Of a DNA stretch of 64,000 nt, positions 1 through 11,696 are shown in pieces. Positions within the stretch are counted from its first letter, which is position 1. Every line of letters begins with the position of its first letter. The position numbers and the translations under genes are program-made. The stretch is from Jacaranda mimosifolia (Eukaryota; Streptophyta; Magnoliopsida; Lamiales; Bignoniaceae), in NCBI GenBank assembly GCA_018894105.1, contig CM032127.1, positions 27,768,369 through 27,832,368 of the forward strand. Reading direction: 5' to 3'. A model generated the notes under the pieces. The model had not been told where the DNA came from. It did not search any database and saw only the letters and a list, made by a program, of their open reading frames with translations.

Positions 1-382
1 TTCAAAACTTACTCCTTTTTGCTCATGGAAGTTTTTTTTTTATTTAGTTATATTTATACACTTAGCTAATTGAATCACTTTTAAGTGTTGGTGTGTTCTT
101 GATGCTTTATTGTCACGCAATAAAAATGTGTGAATAGGATGTTTAATGCTATCTTTTAGCTTTATTGCGCGCCTTTCTAGAAGGTTTACCACAATTATGC
201 GACATAATACATGAGCATAAATGTGAGCTTTGTTTAGGGGATCTTACCACCATATTTTGTAAGTTGAATCAAATTTGACTGCTACCCTCGCTGGTGAGGT
301 CTTAACACATATATTTAGCATTGTGATGGTGTTTGGCTATGAGCCTCGCTCTGGAGACTTAATGCCAACGTCTAATAAGTTG
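1..382. other. intergenic, no gene recognised
   Basis: There is no convincing coding frame. The stretch resembles the degenerate 45-bp repeats that follow it (similar 'gagcctcgct..' and 'taataagttggcc' pieces) and is probably the eroded edge of the same repeat-bearing retroelement. Confidence 0.4.
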
Positions 383-600
383 GCCATATATCCACTAAGG
401 GGTCTGATAGTGGGCTTTGGTGATGCAGCCATGTACCCCTTTAGGGCCTCATAGTAGGCTTACATACGGTGACCACATATCTCTGAAGAATCCATTCAAT
501 AGTTTAAGCTAAGATGATTCTGTCGAAAGTATGGCCGTGTACCGCCCAGGGATTTGATAGTTTGCTTACGTGCAGTGACTATGTATTCTGGGGAGAGTCA
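383..600. repeat. degenerate ~45-bp minisatellite
   Basis: Units beginning near 383, 428 and 534 share the pattern gcc-rtrtaccc..agg-gtctgatag-tgggctt-..-gtga. The first two units are each 45 bp. A diverged and expanded unit lies at 473-533 and a partial one follows 579. Such arrays are common in untranslated parts of large plant gypsy elements, which fits the gag relic nearby; that link is inference. Confidence 0.6.
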
Positions 601-620
601 TATAATAGGTTTTTGTTTCT

Positions 621-950
621 CCATGGAAGGAGTCGCTTGGGGACTCTAATAGAATGTTGCTACTTAGAGGGAGCTGCTTGAGGACTCACATAGAGGTGTT
701 GTTCCATGGAGAGAGATGCTTAGGGTCTCCTGTGGAAATTTTGCTTCATGGAGAGAGACACATATGGTGCGGAGATGTTGCTATGTGGAGAAAGCCACTT
801 AGGGATTCTCACGAACGTACCATTCCATGGATGGAGGCACTTAGGGTCTTCCACAGAGATGTTGCTCCATGGAATGCACCGCTTAGGGACTCCTTTGGAG
901 TTGTCATTCCATGGAGAGAGACAATTAGGGTCTCCCACAGAGATGTTCTT
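621..950. repeat. 42-bp minisatellite, about 8 copies
   Basis: Successive units start with ccatgg(a/agagag) and continue ..cacttagggtctcccac-agagatgttgct. Clear 42-bp units begin near 703, 825, 867 and 909, and shortened ones lie between. Because the period is a multiple of three, the array stays open in several frames and creates spurious ORFs on both strands. No product is proposed. Confidence 0.85.
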
Positions 951-1439
951 TTCTTTTGTTTTTGTTTGCATGTGCCTCCTTGGGTTTTAGCTTTGATGGG
1001 TAATTCCTACAAGCAGTTGCTGCACAACAAAAAGAGGTAAATGTATAGAAGGACTTCATAACACTTTATTGAAGAAGTGAAGAGTAAACAATTGTCATCT
1101 CTTTAGTTGGATGGACTTTTATTCATGATGAAAATAAAAATTTTGCCTAAGTTACTGGAAATGAGAATGGAACATTGGGAAGGAAATCTAGCCTACTGAG
1201 AATAATCAACTTAAAAGGAAAAAATAATATAAGGTGCCTAAAAGGATGCATTTATTGAGATTGGGAGCATTTCCCACTTTCACCAAGTGGACGGGGTTAC
1301 TGGCAATGGTATCTCTCTCCTTAAATGTTCTTTTGAGTGCAATTTTCCACTACTTTAACATTTTCCTTGACTTTGACCATTTGTTGTGTAAGCATCAGCG
1401 AGCTCCATCTTCTTCTGATCTGGAGCGCTTCTTGGGGTT
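951..1439. other. intergenic, no gene recognised
   Basis: AT-rich sequence between the minisatellite and the minus-strand gag relic. On the minus strand it would lie just 3' of the gag linker, but I see no protease or RT motif in it. Confidence 0.4.
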
Positions 1440-2260
1440 GTTCTACCTCCGAATCATGTATTCTTTTAGGTATCCATGGTGTGTCAATTTTTCTATCTCA
1501 TCTCTCTACTTGTGGCATTCCTTAATATCATACCCCTAGCTTCGGTGAAAGTTGTATTACTTCAGGGACTTCTGTTGTTTCTAATTTTGTGCATTCTTTG
1601 GGAGTCGTTTGACCAAGCTATGTTGTTCAATGATCAAGAGTATCTCTGCTCTCTAGATACTCAAGGAAGTATATTTGAATAATGTTTATGGGACTATGCC
1701 AACGTTTATGCGCTTACTTGCATCTTGAGGAATTACAACCTACCATATCCTAATATATTTCTCTATGCGAATAAGAAGCTCTTCTAATGTAGCTAGAGAT
1801 TTTCCATCTATGTATTCCCAAAATTTTTGATGATGCATATTTTGCTAGATGATATTGGAAAGGAGCTCTTGGTTAATGTAGGGAAGTTCGTGCAATGCCC
1901 AAATGAAATGGTCGAGGTAATCTCTCAAGGACTCTCCATCCTTTTGCTTGATAGCGAATATGAGTGTTGTTGTCTTAGGGTACTTATAATTGATGGAGAA
2001 TTTATAGAGAAATTGTTGTGCTAATTGTTTCTAGGTCATGATGGATCCAGCTAACATCTAACCAAAGTATGTCATAGCGCGCTTGGTGAGTATGGTGCAA
2101 ACACTTTGTAGTAAGCAGCTTCGTTTAAATAGTTAAACTCCATCCTTGTAAAGAAATTGTCCAAATGCTCCTTGGGATTTGTCGTACTACCGAATTCCGA
2201 CATTGACAATCTTTATTCCAAGGTAAGTGTCTCTACTAAGATAGTGGAGCAAACGGGACT
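1440..2260 (-). pseudogene. Ty3/gypsy gag remnant
   Basis: Read on the minus strand, about 2230 to 2150 encodes TTNPKEHLDNFFTRMEF. About 1990-1850 encodes a frame with IKQKDGESLRDYLDHF. About 1545-1450 encodes GYDIKECHK, a stop, then RDEIEKLTHHGYLKEYM. These are, in order, the start of the Retrotrans_gag domain, its conserved 'GESLRDYV-RF' segment, and the 'H-D-ECY-L--EIE-LI--G-LKEF' linker that follows gag in many plant gypsy polyproteins. Several frameshifts and stops separate the pieces, so this is dead. The N-terminal part, expected at 2260-2800, is too decayed to assign. A second gypsy relic in the opposite orientation lies at 5330-5970. Confidence 0.75.
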
Positions 2261-4200
2261 GCATTTCAAGAGAGTGACAACTAAAGGGAAGTATTGACTC
2301 TCTGCTCCTCCTAATAGCTGAGGCACCAATGAATGAATCTGGACTCCATAGCAGTAGGTAGATCACTAGGAAATATTCTCAAAGAGATGAGTACATATTT
2401 ATTTGTTGAGGTAAAGGGAGAGAAGTGGTGTTGTACTCTAAGTCAGTCTTTCATTCTGTCCTCTTTGGGGATAATAAAGTCCCCCAACTTCGATGAGAAG
2501 AGTGCTACTACTCTTGAAGCGGTGTTCCTCAGCATACTAGATGATTGATCTGGCCCCAGCTTGAGCAGAGGCATTATCCAACAATGTCATTATGCCTCCT
2601 AAGTCATCTATAGAACTAGTTCTCCAGACGGGTATCACATTTGGTGTGAAATACACCTTTGGGCAAGTTTCAACACCAGACATGATTGCACCTCAGTTTG
2701 GTGGTTCTCCATATTCTCAAGCCTCGAGAGAAGCTTGGAATCTCGAGCTTTGGACCTCGTCTGCATTCTCTATGTTCTTCTTCAAAGAAAGTTCCCATGG
2801 AAGGCACTAATATGATGTTGCTCCAAAAATGGAGCTAGGGTCCTTTTCAAAAATCAGCAAATGATGCTATCATCCAAAAATTGAATTATCTTTTTCTAAT
2901 TCACATCTAAACTTAATTTTTTTTATTTTTAATGGATAAACATGCCTTTAGTAATATATCAAACTTGGGGGAGTATTTTTGCAATGAAACAAAAGTTTAT
3001 TAAAGGATCAATTATAAAATAATATTATTTATAGTATTTAATCATTGATGTTGTTTTATTTTTCTCATCCCATGTTTTTAATTGAAATACAAAAATACAT
3101 TTATTAGCAAACTATACCTATCACAACACATAATTAAAGGTGAAGCTATACGTTTTGAGTGTATAATGATGCTAAAACTAGACTATTGTACCAATTTGTT
3201 GAAACTTGTAAATGCTATTCAAATTTGTGGTGATACTTGAAGTATCAAATTATTTTTGAAACAATACAATGATCTTCTTTATCAATAACATACTTTAAAT
3301 CATTATTGTATATTTTGAGGACAAATTTATTTGATAGTAATTGAAAGTTTCCCTTACTAAATTGAATTTGTTTGAGTAAAATTCCAATAGCCCAGCCCCA
3401 TAATGGATTGATGCTTGAGGATAGATTAAGGACTCATTGAAACTCAAAAAAAAAAAAAAATAGTAAAACCCATGAAGCAAAAGACCTTAAAGAATCCTGA
3501 AATAGAATATTGCAAGAATCCAGGTCCAAATAGGATCTAAAGTCTAAATCCTAGTGGAATAGGGAAAGAAAATGCTCAAATCAAGTTGATTATTGCCAAG
3601 ACTCAACCAATTATATCAACAAATGAGGTAACAAGTAAATATAAGTAACATTCACAAACATTCTCATCATTTTCTATGCACAACATTGATCCCCAAATAT
3701 TTTTTGGCATAAGTATTAAAAGATTTTCATTGGACAAACTCTAATACCACATAACCATTATTTTGCAAGAGATTCAGGAGGAAGAAAGCAGAATTGATGG
3801 ATCAATGTTTCTAGAAAACACTTGGTTCATTCCTAATTATTTTATGCATACATCAATTAACCCTATCTATGGAAATGATATTTATTCACTGATGATGGAA
3901 AAAAAGAATATTTTGGAGACAATTTGGGGAAATATGAAGATGCCTCCATTTGCCCCTGTTACACTAGTGTATTTACATAAGAGGACAGAAAGTGTACCGT
4001 CATCACCACCTACCCCATTGCAAGAAAGCACTCACATTGGCCAAGTGATGGTGGAGTAATTTGTGAGCCTCATGGTAATGATGATGGAGGCCATTCTACA
4101 AAGAAAGAGAAGAAACATCTTGACCGGTTATCTCTCCACCTTAGGACGGTTGGGATAAGGGCAATGAAGGAATCTGAATGGGAGAGTGCAAGGCAACCCT
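2261..4200. other. intergenic, retroelement debris
   Basis: Short open frames only, none with a recognisable domain. 2560-2810 may be the far N-terminal gag leader of the minus-strand relic. From 2880 onward the DNA is AT-rich with poly(A) tracts (for example near 3446). Confidence 0.4.
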
Positions 4201-4249
4201 ATTGGGGAGATGCCCATTAAGAGATAGAGAGTTGTACTTCAGTTCAATT

Positions 4250-5100
4250 TAAACATGACACGTCAGATAGCAAGGAAATATCACATCAGATAGCAAGTTA
4301 AATTAACAAAATTAAGCTTAAGAAGTTAAAATTGTTGACTTTAGAGTAAATTCAAAGGTAAATTAATTAAATAAAAGTGTCTAATTTAATTAATGAGAAG
4401 AATTATGTTTGGAGCGAAGAATCAAATAAAGAGTTCATTTGAGTTGGCATTTTAATTAATTTGAAATTAAATTCCAAATTAAATTAAAATGCACATGAAA
4501 TTCAAATGAGATTTGAATTCAAATTTGCCACCTTGGCCCCCCTTCCCTCATGGAAGTTGTGATGCCACCTTCGCATCACACCATCCATCACCTATATATA
4601 GATATAAAGAGGAAGAGTTCATCCACTTTGCAAAAGGTGTGAAGAATTAGATTCATTCACACTTCCCTCCAAAAACTCTTTTTCAAACATTGCTTCATGT
4701 GTTGAGGCTTTGTTTTCTCTTCTTTTCCTATCTCAAAAATGGGCCTTCACCATTGATATTCTGCTCATTTTCTCCAGCTAAAAGCGAGTGGAATTTAGAG
4801 GATCAATTGGTTTGTGGATCATTACAACAGAGGCAAAGCATTTGGTTTGCTAGCTTTGGAGATCTACTAGAGCAGAGTAGTCAATTGCTGAATTTTTTTC
4901 GAGCGATCAAAATTGAGTTTTGCTCCAAATTTTTAGCAGAGACTTCGTCAAGGATTTAAGAAGTTCCAGATTTTGTTTCTTGATTTTTGGAGCACTCTAA
5001 TCGAGGCAAAAGTTGCTAGTTCTCCACTATGCTAGAGTCTGCCAGAATCTAGATCGGTGAAGTGTTCACCTTCGTGACCTTGGAAATTTGCTTTTTCAGG
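4250..5100 (+). other. possible decayed LTR or promoter-like sequence
   Basis: A TATA-like run (ctatatatagatataaa, about 4591-4607) is followed by a purine-rich leader. Upstream lies AT-rich sequence with many taaattaa and aaattcaaat blocks and a duplicated 'catcagatagcaa' near 4262-4300. This layout resembles the U3-R of plant LTR retroelements, and a gypsy relic follows at 5330. I could not find matching TG..CA ends or a primer-binding site, so the call is tentative. Confidence 0.3.
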
Positions 5101-5329
5101 TAAATCTCTAACTAAATCTGAATTGAAAGCATGAATAGATCCTTGGTAGGTTATAAGTACTAGTTATTTTTGAGCTTTTGAAATTTAATTATTAGATCAT
5201 AATGGCTTACTAACCTACAAAAAATATTTGAATATGGAGAAAATATGTTGGATATAAAGCAAGGGCACGGAATAAGAGAATAATGCTTTCAAGAAGTCTA
5301 AATTTGAGACCAAGGAGAAGAATATATGC

Positions 5330-5970
5330 TCCTTATGTTTGAATAATATACTCCGGTGAGTATACCCAGATCACAATGTTGATTGCCCCAGAGGGTAAGA
5401 ATCTCATAAAATAGCCCGATCGCTTGAAGGAGTACCCCACTAAGCCGAAGTCGGATAAATTCTATAAGTTTCATAATGATTATAGACACATGACAAACAA
5501 CTGTTATCATTTACAAGAAGAGACAAAAAGGTTCATTCTATAAGAGAACTTGAAGAAATTCATATATAAGGACGATGCTATGCAAGAGGATCCATCTCTC
5601 CCTATACAACCTAATGAAGAACTACTAAGTATTGAATTAGTGATGGATGATTCGGGAAAAACCACATGTATTAGATCCTCGAAGGAGTTGATTGAGCAAG
5701 TAGTTGTATTCATAAAAAAAAGAACTGAAATTTTCGCATTCTTGCCCCAAGCCTTGCAAGGAATCAACGCTTGGAATTGCTATAATCACCTTAATATTGA
5801 TCTAGAATGTAGAGCAATTAACAAAATGAAGAGGCATTTTGGCACTAAAAAGGAAGAAATTATGTGGAAAGAAATTAAAATGTTATTGGAGACTGGTAAA
5901 ATTAAGGTATGCCTAATTCCCAGAATGGTTGTCTCATATGGCCTTGGTACCGTAGAAATTGGAAAATAAG
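5330..5970 (+). pseudogene. Ty3/gypsy gag-linker fused to RT N-terminus
   Basis: From about 5412 the frame reads PDRLKEYPTKPKSDKFYKFH and then the gag-linker pattern with NNCYHLQEETKRFI, a stop and ENLKKFIYK. From 5550 an open stretch of 139 codons includes the segment before the reverse-transcriptase core: FIKKRTEIFAFLPQALQGI, then HLNIDLECRAINKMKRHFG. In intact gypsy elements the aspartic protease lies between these two segments. Here the linker and the pre-RT segment are close together, so most of the protease is missing. The frame stops at 5967 before the catalytic RT motifs. This is a non-functional internal fragment. Confidence 0.75.
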
Positions 5971-6239
5971 AGAATGTGCATTTGATTTTCAAAATCTAAA
6001 CTAGTCTTGTCCTGAGGATCACTATCTAATACTGATGATAGATTAGCTTGTATGCTTGACCTCAAGATGCAAGTTATTGAGCTTGATAAATGATTTCAAG
6101 CCTGTATCAAATGCTCCTGAATCCTGTGGATTAGGAAAAGATAGTCATATTAATTACCCCATCAATGAACTTATTATATGTGGTTAAACACTCAAAGTAC
6201 TAACTTATTTCATTTTCTTTCATAGAGTTATGTTTGTTG

Positions 6240-7345
6240 GGACCCCCAGTATGAGGCCATATGCAGAGGGCCTTCGATTCTAAAGGGGATCACCAATTGA
6301 GCAACACATATGACCATACTTGCAAGACAGACAAGAGGAGTGGATTAGTAAGGACACTAGGGACACCCTTTGTCGGCAAGAACCACGCTTCTGAGATCCA
6401 TAGATCCTTCCATATAGGAGATAGTATATCCATTAAGACACATGCCAAGCATTTAGTAAGTTTCCAAATTGTCAATCTTTAGTAAACTTCGTATACTTTC
6501 AAAATGATTGTTACATGAATTTATATTTATAATGTTTTCGTGAGATGGGACATGTAGAAGGGTTATTGCCCTTGCCATTTGATAATGTATTATTGGTATT
6601 TTGTTTGTTGAGCTTTGCTCTTTGGGGTGCAGACCAATCTTAGGGGAGACTCTGTCGAATTTTTTTCTTTTATTCATTGTAGTTTTGCAATATATATATA
6701 TATATATAACACCTATTTTGGATTTTGTTTTGCATGTAAGCTTGGGAGTTGTAAAGGCTACCAATAGTGAGGGATATTTTTGCTCGAAACCGCTAGAGGA
6801 GGTCCAATAGGAGCTGGGTAACAATAGGGCGAGGAGAACTACTGTAAGTTTGTAACATATGATAGATACTTGTTTTATTTATATTACTATAATGCATTCA
6901 ATTATTTAGTTTTTATCTTGTAGGAAAGCTTCCAGCAGGCACTATCATAGTCCTAGATTTAGCTATAGGGTTTGGGAGTAATGCAGAGACCCAAAAGTCT
7001 CAAGTTAAGTTATGGACACAGACTATAAGTGGGCCCAACAAGAAGATGTGGGTTTACAGGCTAAGCTATTAGCAGTTGTCCTGCTACGATAGTACGCCTC
7101 CAACAAAGCCACCGATAGCTCATTTCAGGACCCAGATCCAGGATATTCGAAATATGTTTAATGGAATGAAGCATCAGTTCCTTGCAATAGAGAGTATAAT
7201 TGCTCAATTGGTCGTGCAAAGAGATGCTCCATTTGAATACTCTACCTCGCCCTAGCCCTACCACTAGTAACAGGGCACTGAGCATCAATCTCAGCATCAG
7301 CATGGCACCAAGCAGGCATATCATGATGATGATGACAACAACTTA
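6240..7345 (+). pseudogene. possible CACTA transposon ORF remnant
   Basis: A broken frame at about 6920-7250 reads through SGPNKKMWVYRLSYQQLSCY, STPPTKPP and a run with isoleucines and glutamines. This is similar in style to the C-terminal end of the second CACTA (En/Spm) protein. It is followed by the subterminal-repeat region at 7515-7990, the order expected at a CACTA 3' end. The match is weak and from memory of the family pattern only; no catalytic motif is visible. Confidence 0.25.
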
Positions 7346-7514
7346 TGCATTTTTCTAATATTTTGTTTGTAATGAAGATTTAATACTCTTTAAGATAAAT
7401 ATTTATAAAATTATTTTTTTTTTTATATTTGTAATTTCCATTTATTCATAAAATTATTGTTCTATACTTTTATCGCATTACATATATAAGATTTATGAAC
7501 AAGTTACAGGTGTA

Positions 7515-7990
7515 ATTAAAAAAATAAAAAAATAAATTTTCGATGGAATTGCAAGGAATTTTTGTCAAAAAATATTATAATTAATATTTAAAATAAATAA
7601 AATTTCATTGAAAATCTTACAAAAGCCATCGAAAATTTTTAGAGTTTGCGACGGAATTGTATGACTTGTTCGTTGAACAATATTTAAAGTAATAATTTGA
7701 AAAAAGTAAAAATTTGCTAGAAATCTAATGGAGATCTATCGAAAATTTTCCAACAGATTTTTTCCTCGACACCTCGACGTAAATGTATCCCATTATAACG
7801 GCCCAAAGTCAGTGTGAAAATTAGCAAAAAGTTTTGACGGAATTTGCTTATCGGAAAGGTAACGTAAAATTATTTGCGATGAGCCTTTTTCTATCGACTC
7901 AAATTCCATGAAAAATTGTATTTTAGACAAATTTCAGACAGAATCCTTTGAAAACTTCCATTAAAAAAAGTGAGTTTTTTTAAGTGAATA
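7515..7990. mobile_element. CACTA-like subterminal repeat region
   Basis: Many short motifs of the form tttcgatggaatt, cgacggaatt, atcgaaaattt occur in both orientations. They end in tttttttaagtg at about 7975-7986, close to the usual CACTA 3' end (ttttttgtagtg). The same motif style recurs at 14790-15329. The left terminus was not found. Confidence 0.4.
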
Positions 7991-8628
7991 ATTTGGTCAC
8001 ATTGTGCCTTTCCTAATTTGTACCTTACGTATAAAAACTATATGCCATAGTATTTGATATAGTCTATATCCATTTCCATGTAGTCTATATCAAACTCTAG
8101 GGATTATTGTTGAAAATAGAGCATGCACATCTTCATTTTGTTTATTTCATCATCTAGGGGCCAAGAAGGGGTAATTTTGAAAGACCATTGCCCCAAAAAG
8201 TATTGGGCATAGTCTCCCATATTAAACACTTACTCAAAATTTTGGTCCCTAGAGGGTTATTATAGGAGATTTCATAAAAGTTATTACCCCAAGAAAAGTT
8301 TTGTTAAAGTTCCTTCTGTAAATATAACAATCCAAGTTTTTTAAGCCAGAAAAAATAAAAATATGTCACACAATGATTATAAAAAATAAAATTCATATCA
8401 CATCTCCTTATAACTCCATATACATGCAGGTAATCATTAATCCAACATCAACAAATGGGAAGGCTCCACCCATTCACCTAATCCCATCTTCCATCCTAAA
8501 CCGCCAATTCCTATATATTTAGCATAGACTTGAAATTCATAACAATAATAATTTTTTAATAACATAATTAATAAAATAAACTAGAAATGCTTACCTGAAA
8601 AATAGTAGAAAGCGAGAAATGCCCAAGC
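7991..8628. other. intergenic, no gene recognised
   Basis: AT-rich, with no coding frame and no clear repeat. Confidence 0.5.
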
Positions 8629-8672
8629 AAAGATCCCAATTGATTGAGTCAAAGATCCCAATTGATTGAGTC
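8629..8672. repeat. 22-bp perfect tandem duplication
   Basis: The unit aaagatcccaattgattgag-tc occurs twice in immediate succession (8629-8650 and 8651-8672). It lies seven bases before the target duplication of the Mutator-like element. Confidence 0.9.
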
Positions 8673-8687
8673 GACATATTAAAAATA

Positions 8688-9910
8688 AGAATTAAATTAC
8701 ATTTAGATCCCTTGAGGTATGGCTTAATTACAGAAAAACCCTCGTTATTTTGAAAATTACACACATTCTCCTAACTTTTGTAACCTAAATGTATTGCAAA
8801 CGAAAAGTATGAAAAGATAAAAATGCCCCGATGCTAAAATTGTTGAAAAAAAAAAAGAAAATTTGATATAAGTATTTAAAGACAAAAATACTCTTGGACC
8901 TATTTGCAATATTTTTGAATTTGTGAGGGTTTGTTTGATAAATTGTATCACCTTAAATTTTTTAAAATACTTAAATTAATAACATTAGACAATATATTTC
9001 TATTAATTTTGAGTTGCATATTTAATAATGATAAAATAGTAAAAATATCTAAAATAGTTTATTAAGGATTTAAATATATATTATCTTATACAATATAACT
9101 TAATAATTTTAAGAGTGAATAACTTTAATAATTTAACTAAACTAATTTATTATTTAAAAAATAAAATAAGTAAAATCAAATTTTAAAATTTAAATTATTA
9201 TCTTACACAATATAATAGTGCATAAAATACATATATATGTTAGTATGTATACAATAACTACATAAATATATATATACACACACATATATATATGTATCTA
9301 TGTAATAGACCTACCACCCCCACCCCCACCCCAAATTTTGGTCGTTGGCCTAACCAACTAGCTAGTCATGCGAACAGCGATTGGTCGCTGGGAGACTAAT
9401 AGATGTTGGCTGGTCGGTTGGGCAAGCCATAGCCAATAGTTGGCTAAGGATTTTAGGGTGATTTTGGTGGGCATCGGGGTGCAATGGGGATGGGTTGCTT
9501 GGGGCAAAAGAAGATAGGTTTTGTTTGGGCTTTTTGCTTTTATCTTTTACTATTTATTTATTTATTCTTTAATCATAAATAAATTTAATTAGTTATTTTA
9601 AATATATTTTTCCTAAAAAAATATTAAATAAAAATTAATCCTTAGAAAATTTGAATATCTAACAATGCCGCCTCTCAGGGTTTTCTTTGTGCTCAAAAAA
9701 ATGTTAAGAGATAGTAAAAAATGAGTTTAGTTAACGTGATGGCATTTTTCAGAATTTTAGCAAATTTTTTCAACGACGCTACGTCAAAGTCCTAATAGTT
9801 GGGTTAAAATGTTGGACGGTGTCACATATTAGGGGGGTATATGTAATTTTCAAAATAATAAGGGTTTTTTTGTAATTAAACAACATCAGGAGGTTTGGAT
9901 GTAATTCACC
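8688..9910. mobile_element. non-autonomous Mutator-like element, 9-bp TSD
   Basis: Left end (ttacatttagatccc..taattacagaaaaaccc..ttattttgaaaatta) and right end (taattttcaaaataa..gggtttttttgtaatta..ggatgtaatt) are imperfect inverted repeats of roughly 90 bp. The element is flanked by TTAAAAATA at 8679-8687 and again at 9911-9919. A 9-bp duplication and long terminal inverted repeats are typical of Mutator-like elements. No transposase is present. The core at about 9310-9500 is noticeably GC-richer than its surroundings and could be captured DNA, but I recognise no gene in it. Confidence 0.7.
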
Positions 9911-9960
9911 TTAAAAATAAATATGCAAATATATATACGTTAGAATATTCTAGTGTATTT

Positions 9961-10058
9961 GATGTTGGGTGCGTACCCGGTGGATACAACCCTCACTGTG
10001 CACACACATGATGTTGGGTACTTACCCAGTGGGTACACCCCTCACTGCGCACACACAC
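9961..10058. repeat. 49-bp tandem duplication
   Basis: gatgttgggt-(g/a)c(g/t)tacccggtgg starts at 9961 and again at 10010. Both units end in cactg(t/c)gcacacaca. Confidence 0.8.
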
Positions 10059-10239
10059 CCCCACACCCAGCATCAACCAAAGCAAATATTCTCATGCTAT
10101 TATCGACTTATAAATTTTAAGTTTTAATTGGTAATTATGTAGAAATATATTCTAACAAATATTAAACCTAAAATTAATAATTAAAAATATTAAAATCTAA
10201 ACTAACAAAAATGATCCTAAAATTAATAATTAAAAATAT

Positions 10240-10860
10240 AAGCACACAATTATTTTAACAACTATGAAAATAGTACTTAATTTCTAAGAATTAACACAAA
10301 TATAGTATAATTTAGCAAATTAATAATCAATTAAGAACCTAATCATTTAGATCATCTAATCTAAACCACTAATTAAACTATACAAATTATGTAAATTCAC
10401 AATCTTAAATTAGCATATTTCAATAAGATAAACCATTTTAATAGAAATACATAAACCAATAATCACACAATTGTTTTAAACAAGTATGAAAATAATACTT
10501 ATTTCTAAACTCTAAACACATATCATATAATAATTAAATCCTAACCATTCAAATAATATTATCTAAACCACTAATTAAACTCTACAATTCATATAAGTTC
10601 AAAAGTTTAAGCTAACATATTTTGATAATTTAAAACAATTGAATAAAAATACAAATATATAATCATACAATTATTTTAAACAAATACCAAAATAATATTT
10701 AATTTCTAAACTCTAAACACATATATCATATAATAATTGAACCCTAGCCATTCAGGTAATCTAATCTAAACTACTATTCAACTGTAAAAATCATAGAAAT
10801 TCACAACCCTAAGGCCTAAGCTATAATATTTCAACAACTTAAACCAATTTAATAAGAGTA
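10240..10860. repeat. tandem array, ~200-220-bp unit, about 3 copies
   Basis: The block (ca)cacaatt(a/g)ttttaa..aaaataatactta..tttctaa..taacacata starts near 10243, 10464 and 10663. Each copy continues through ..cctaaccatt-a..atctaatctaaaccactaatta.. and ..agctaacatatttcaataa. Copies are clearly diverged. The array could be satellite-like or internal to a larger transposon. Confidence 0.75.
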
Positions 10861-11338
10861 CTTAAAATAAGTAAAAAAAATTAAAAATTAACAACCCATA
10901 GCTGGTGGCCGAACATGGTGGCTGGCAGTGGTTCAGTGAAGGCAATAGTGACTTTCTTTAGGTGGTGACAGGCTAATAGTGGTGTGTGTGCGAACGTGAT
11001 GGTGACAATGAGGCAGGGAGATCAAGCCGACAAGCTCTTGATGGTAGGTGACAGTGGTGGTCAGTGGCGGATTTACAGTCAAAGATGTGGGGTCAGTTGA
11101 CCCCACTTGCTATTATTTATATATATATATATATAGAAACGATAGATATATAGTATTTTGACCCCATTTAATATCAAAATGACCCTAGCACAGTTGGTCT
11201 TTGGCAGGGATGTGAGATCAATGCACTAAGAGGTCTAGTTCGAGACCCCGCCGTTGCACCCGCCCCTTTATTTTATCACTTGCACAGTTAACTAAAAATT
11301 GGGGCCAAAACGACGTCGTTTGGCCCCTTGAAACTGAA

Positions 11339-11339
<1 letters not shown>

Positions 11340-11392
<53 letters not shown>
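11340..11392. repeat. (TAA)n microsatellite
   Basis: About 17 uninterrupted taa triplets inside the hAT element. Confidence 0.95.
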
Positions 11393-11393
<1 letters not shown>

Positions 11394-11696
11394 GATCAAA
11401 TATTAACTTTAGCCTTGGTCCCCACACTCAGCCACTTCAACTCTTTCTCTCCAATCTCTCTCTCCCCGCCCAGAAATCAGCAAAATAAAGCTCCAAGACA
11501 CTAGTCCCCAGTCCCCACCACCAATATTCCAATTTTTTTTTTTTTCATATTATCCACCACTTGGGATTTAAAAAGAATATTAAATGCCAAAACAATGTAA
11601 GTTATTTGCTTTTCACTTGTTTATTTCTTGATTTTTGTATTAGAAAAGTTAGGGTTCTTTTTTTTTTTTAATTGTTAACTTGTTTAACTTTTTGTA

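Noticed and set aside
654..1040. 128-codon plus-strand ORF (and overlapping minus-strand ORF)
   Set aside because: Produced by the 42-bp minisatellite whose period keeps all frames open; no domain and both strands are equally open.
4690..4959. 89-codon ORF
   Set aside because: Lies in LTR- or leader-like sequence; no domain, no homologous context and no splice or promoter support.
7061..7324. 87-codon minus-strand ORF
   Set aside because: Antisense to the more plausible transposon-like plus-strand frame; no domain.
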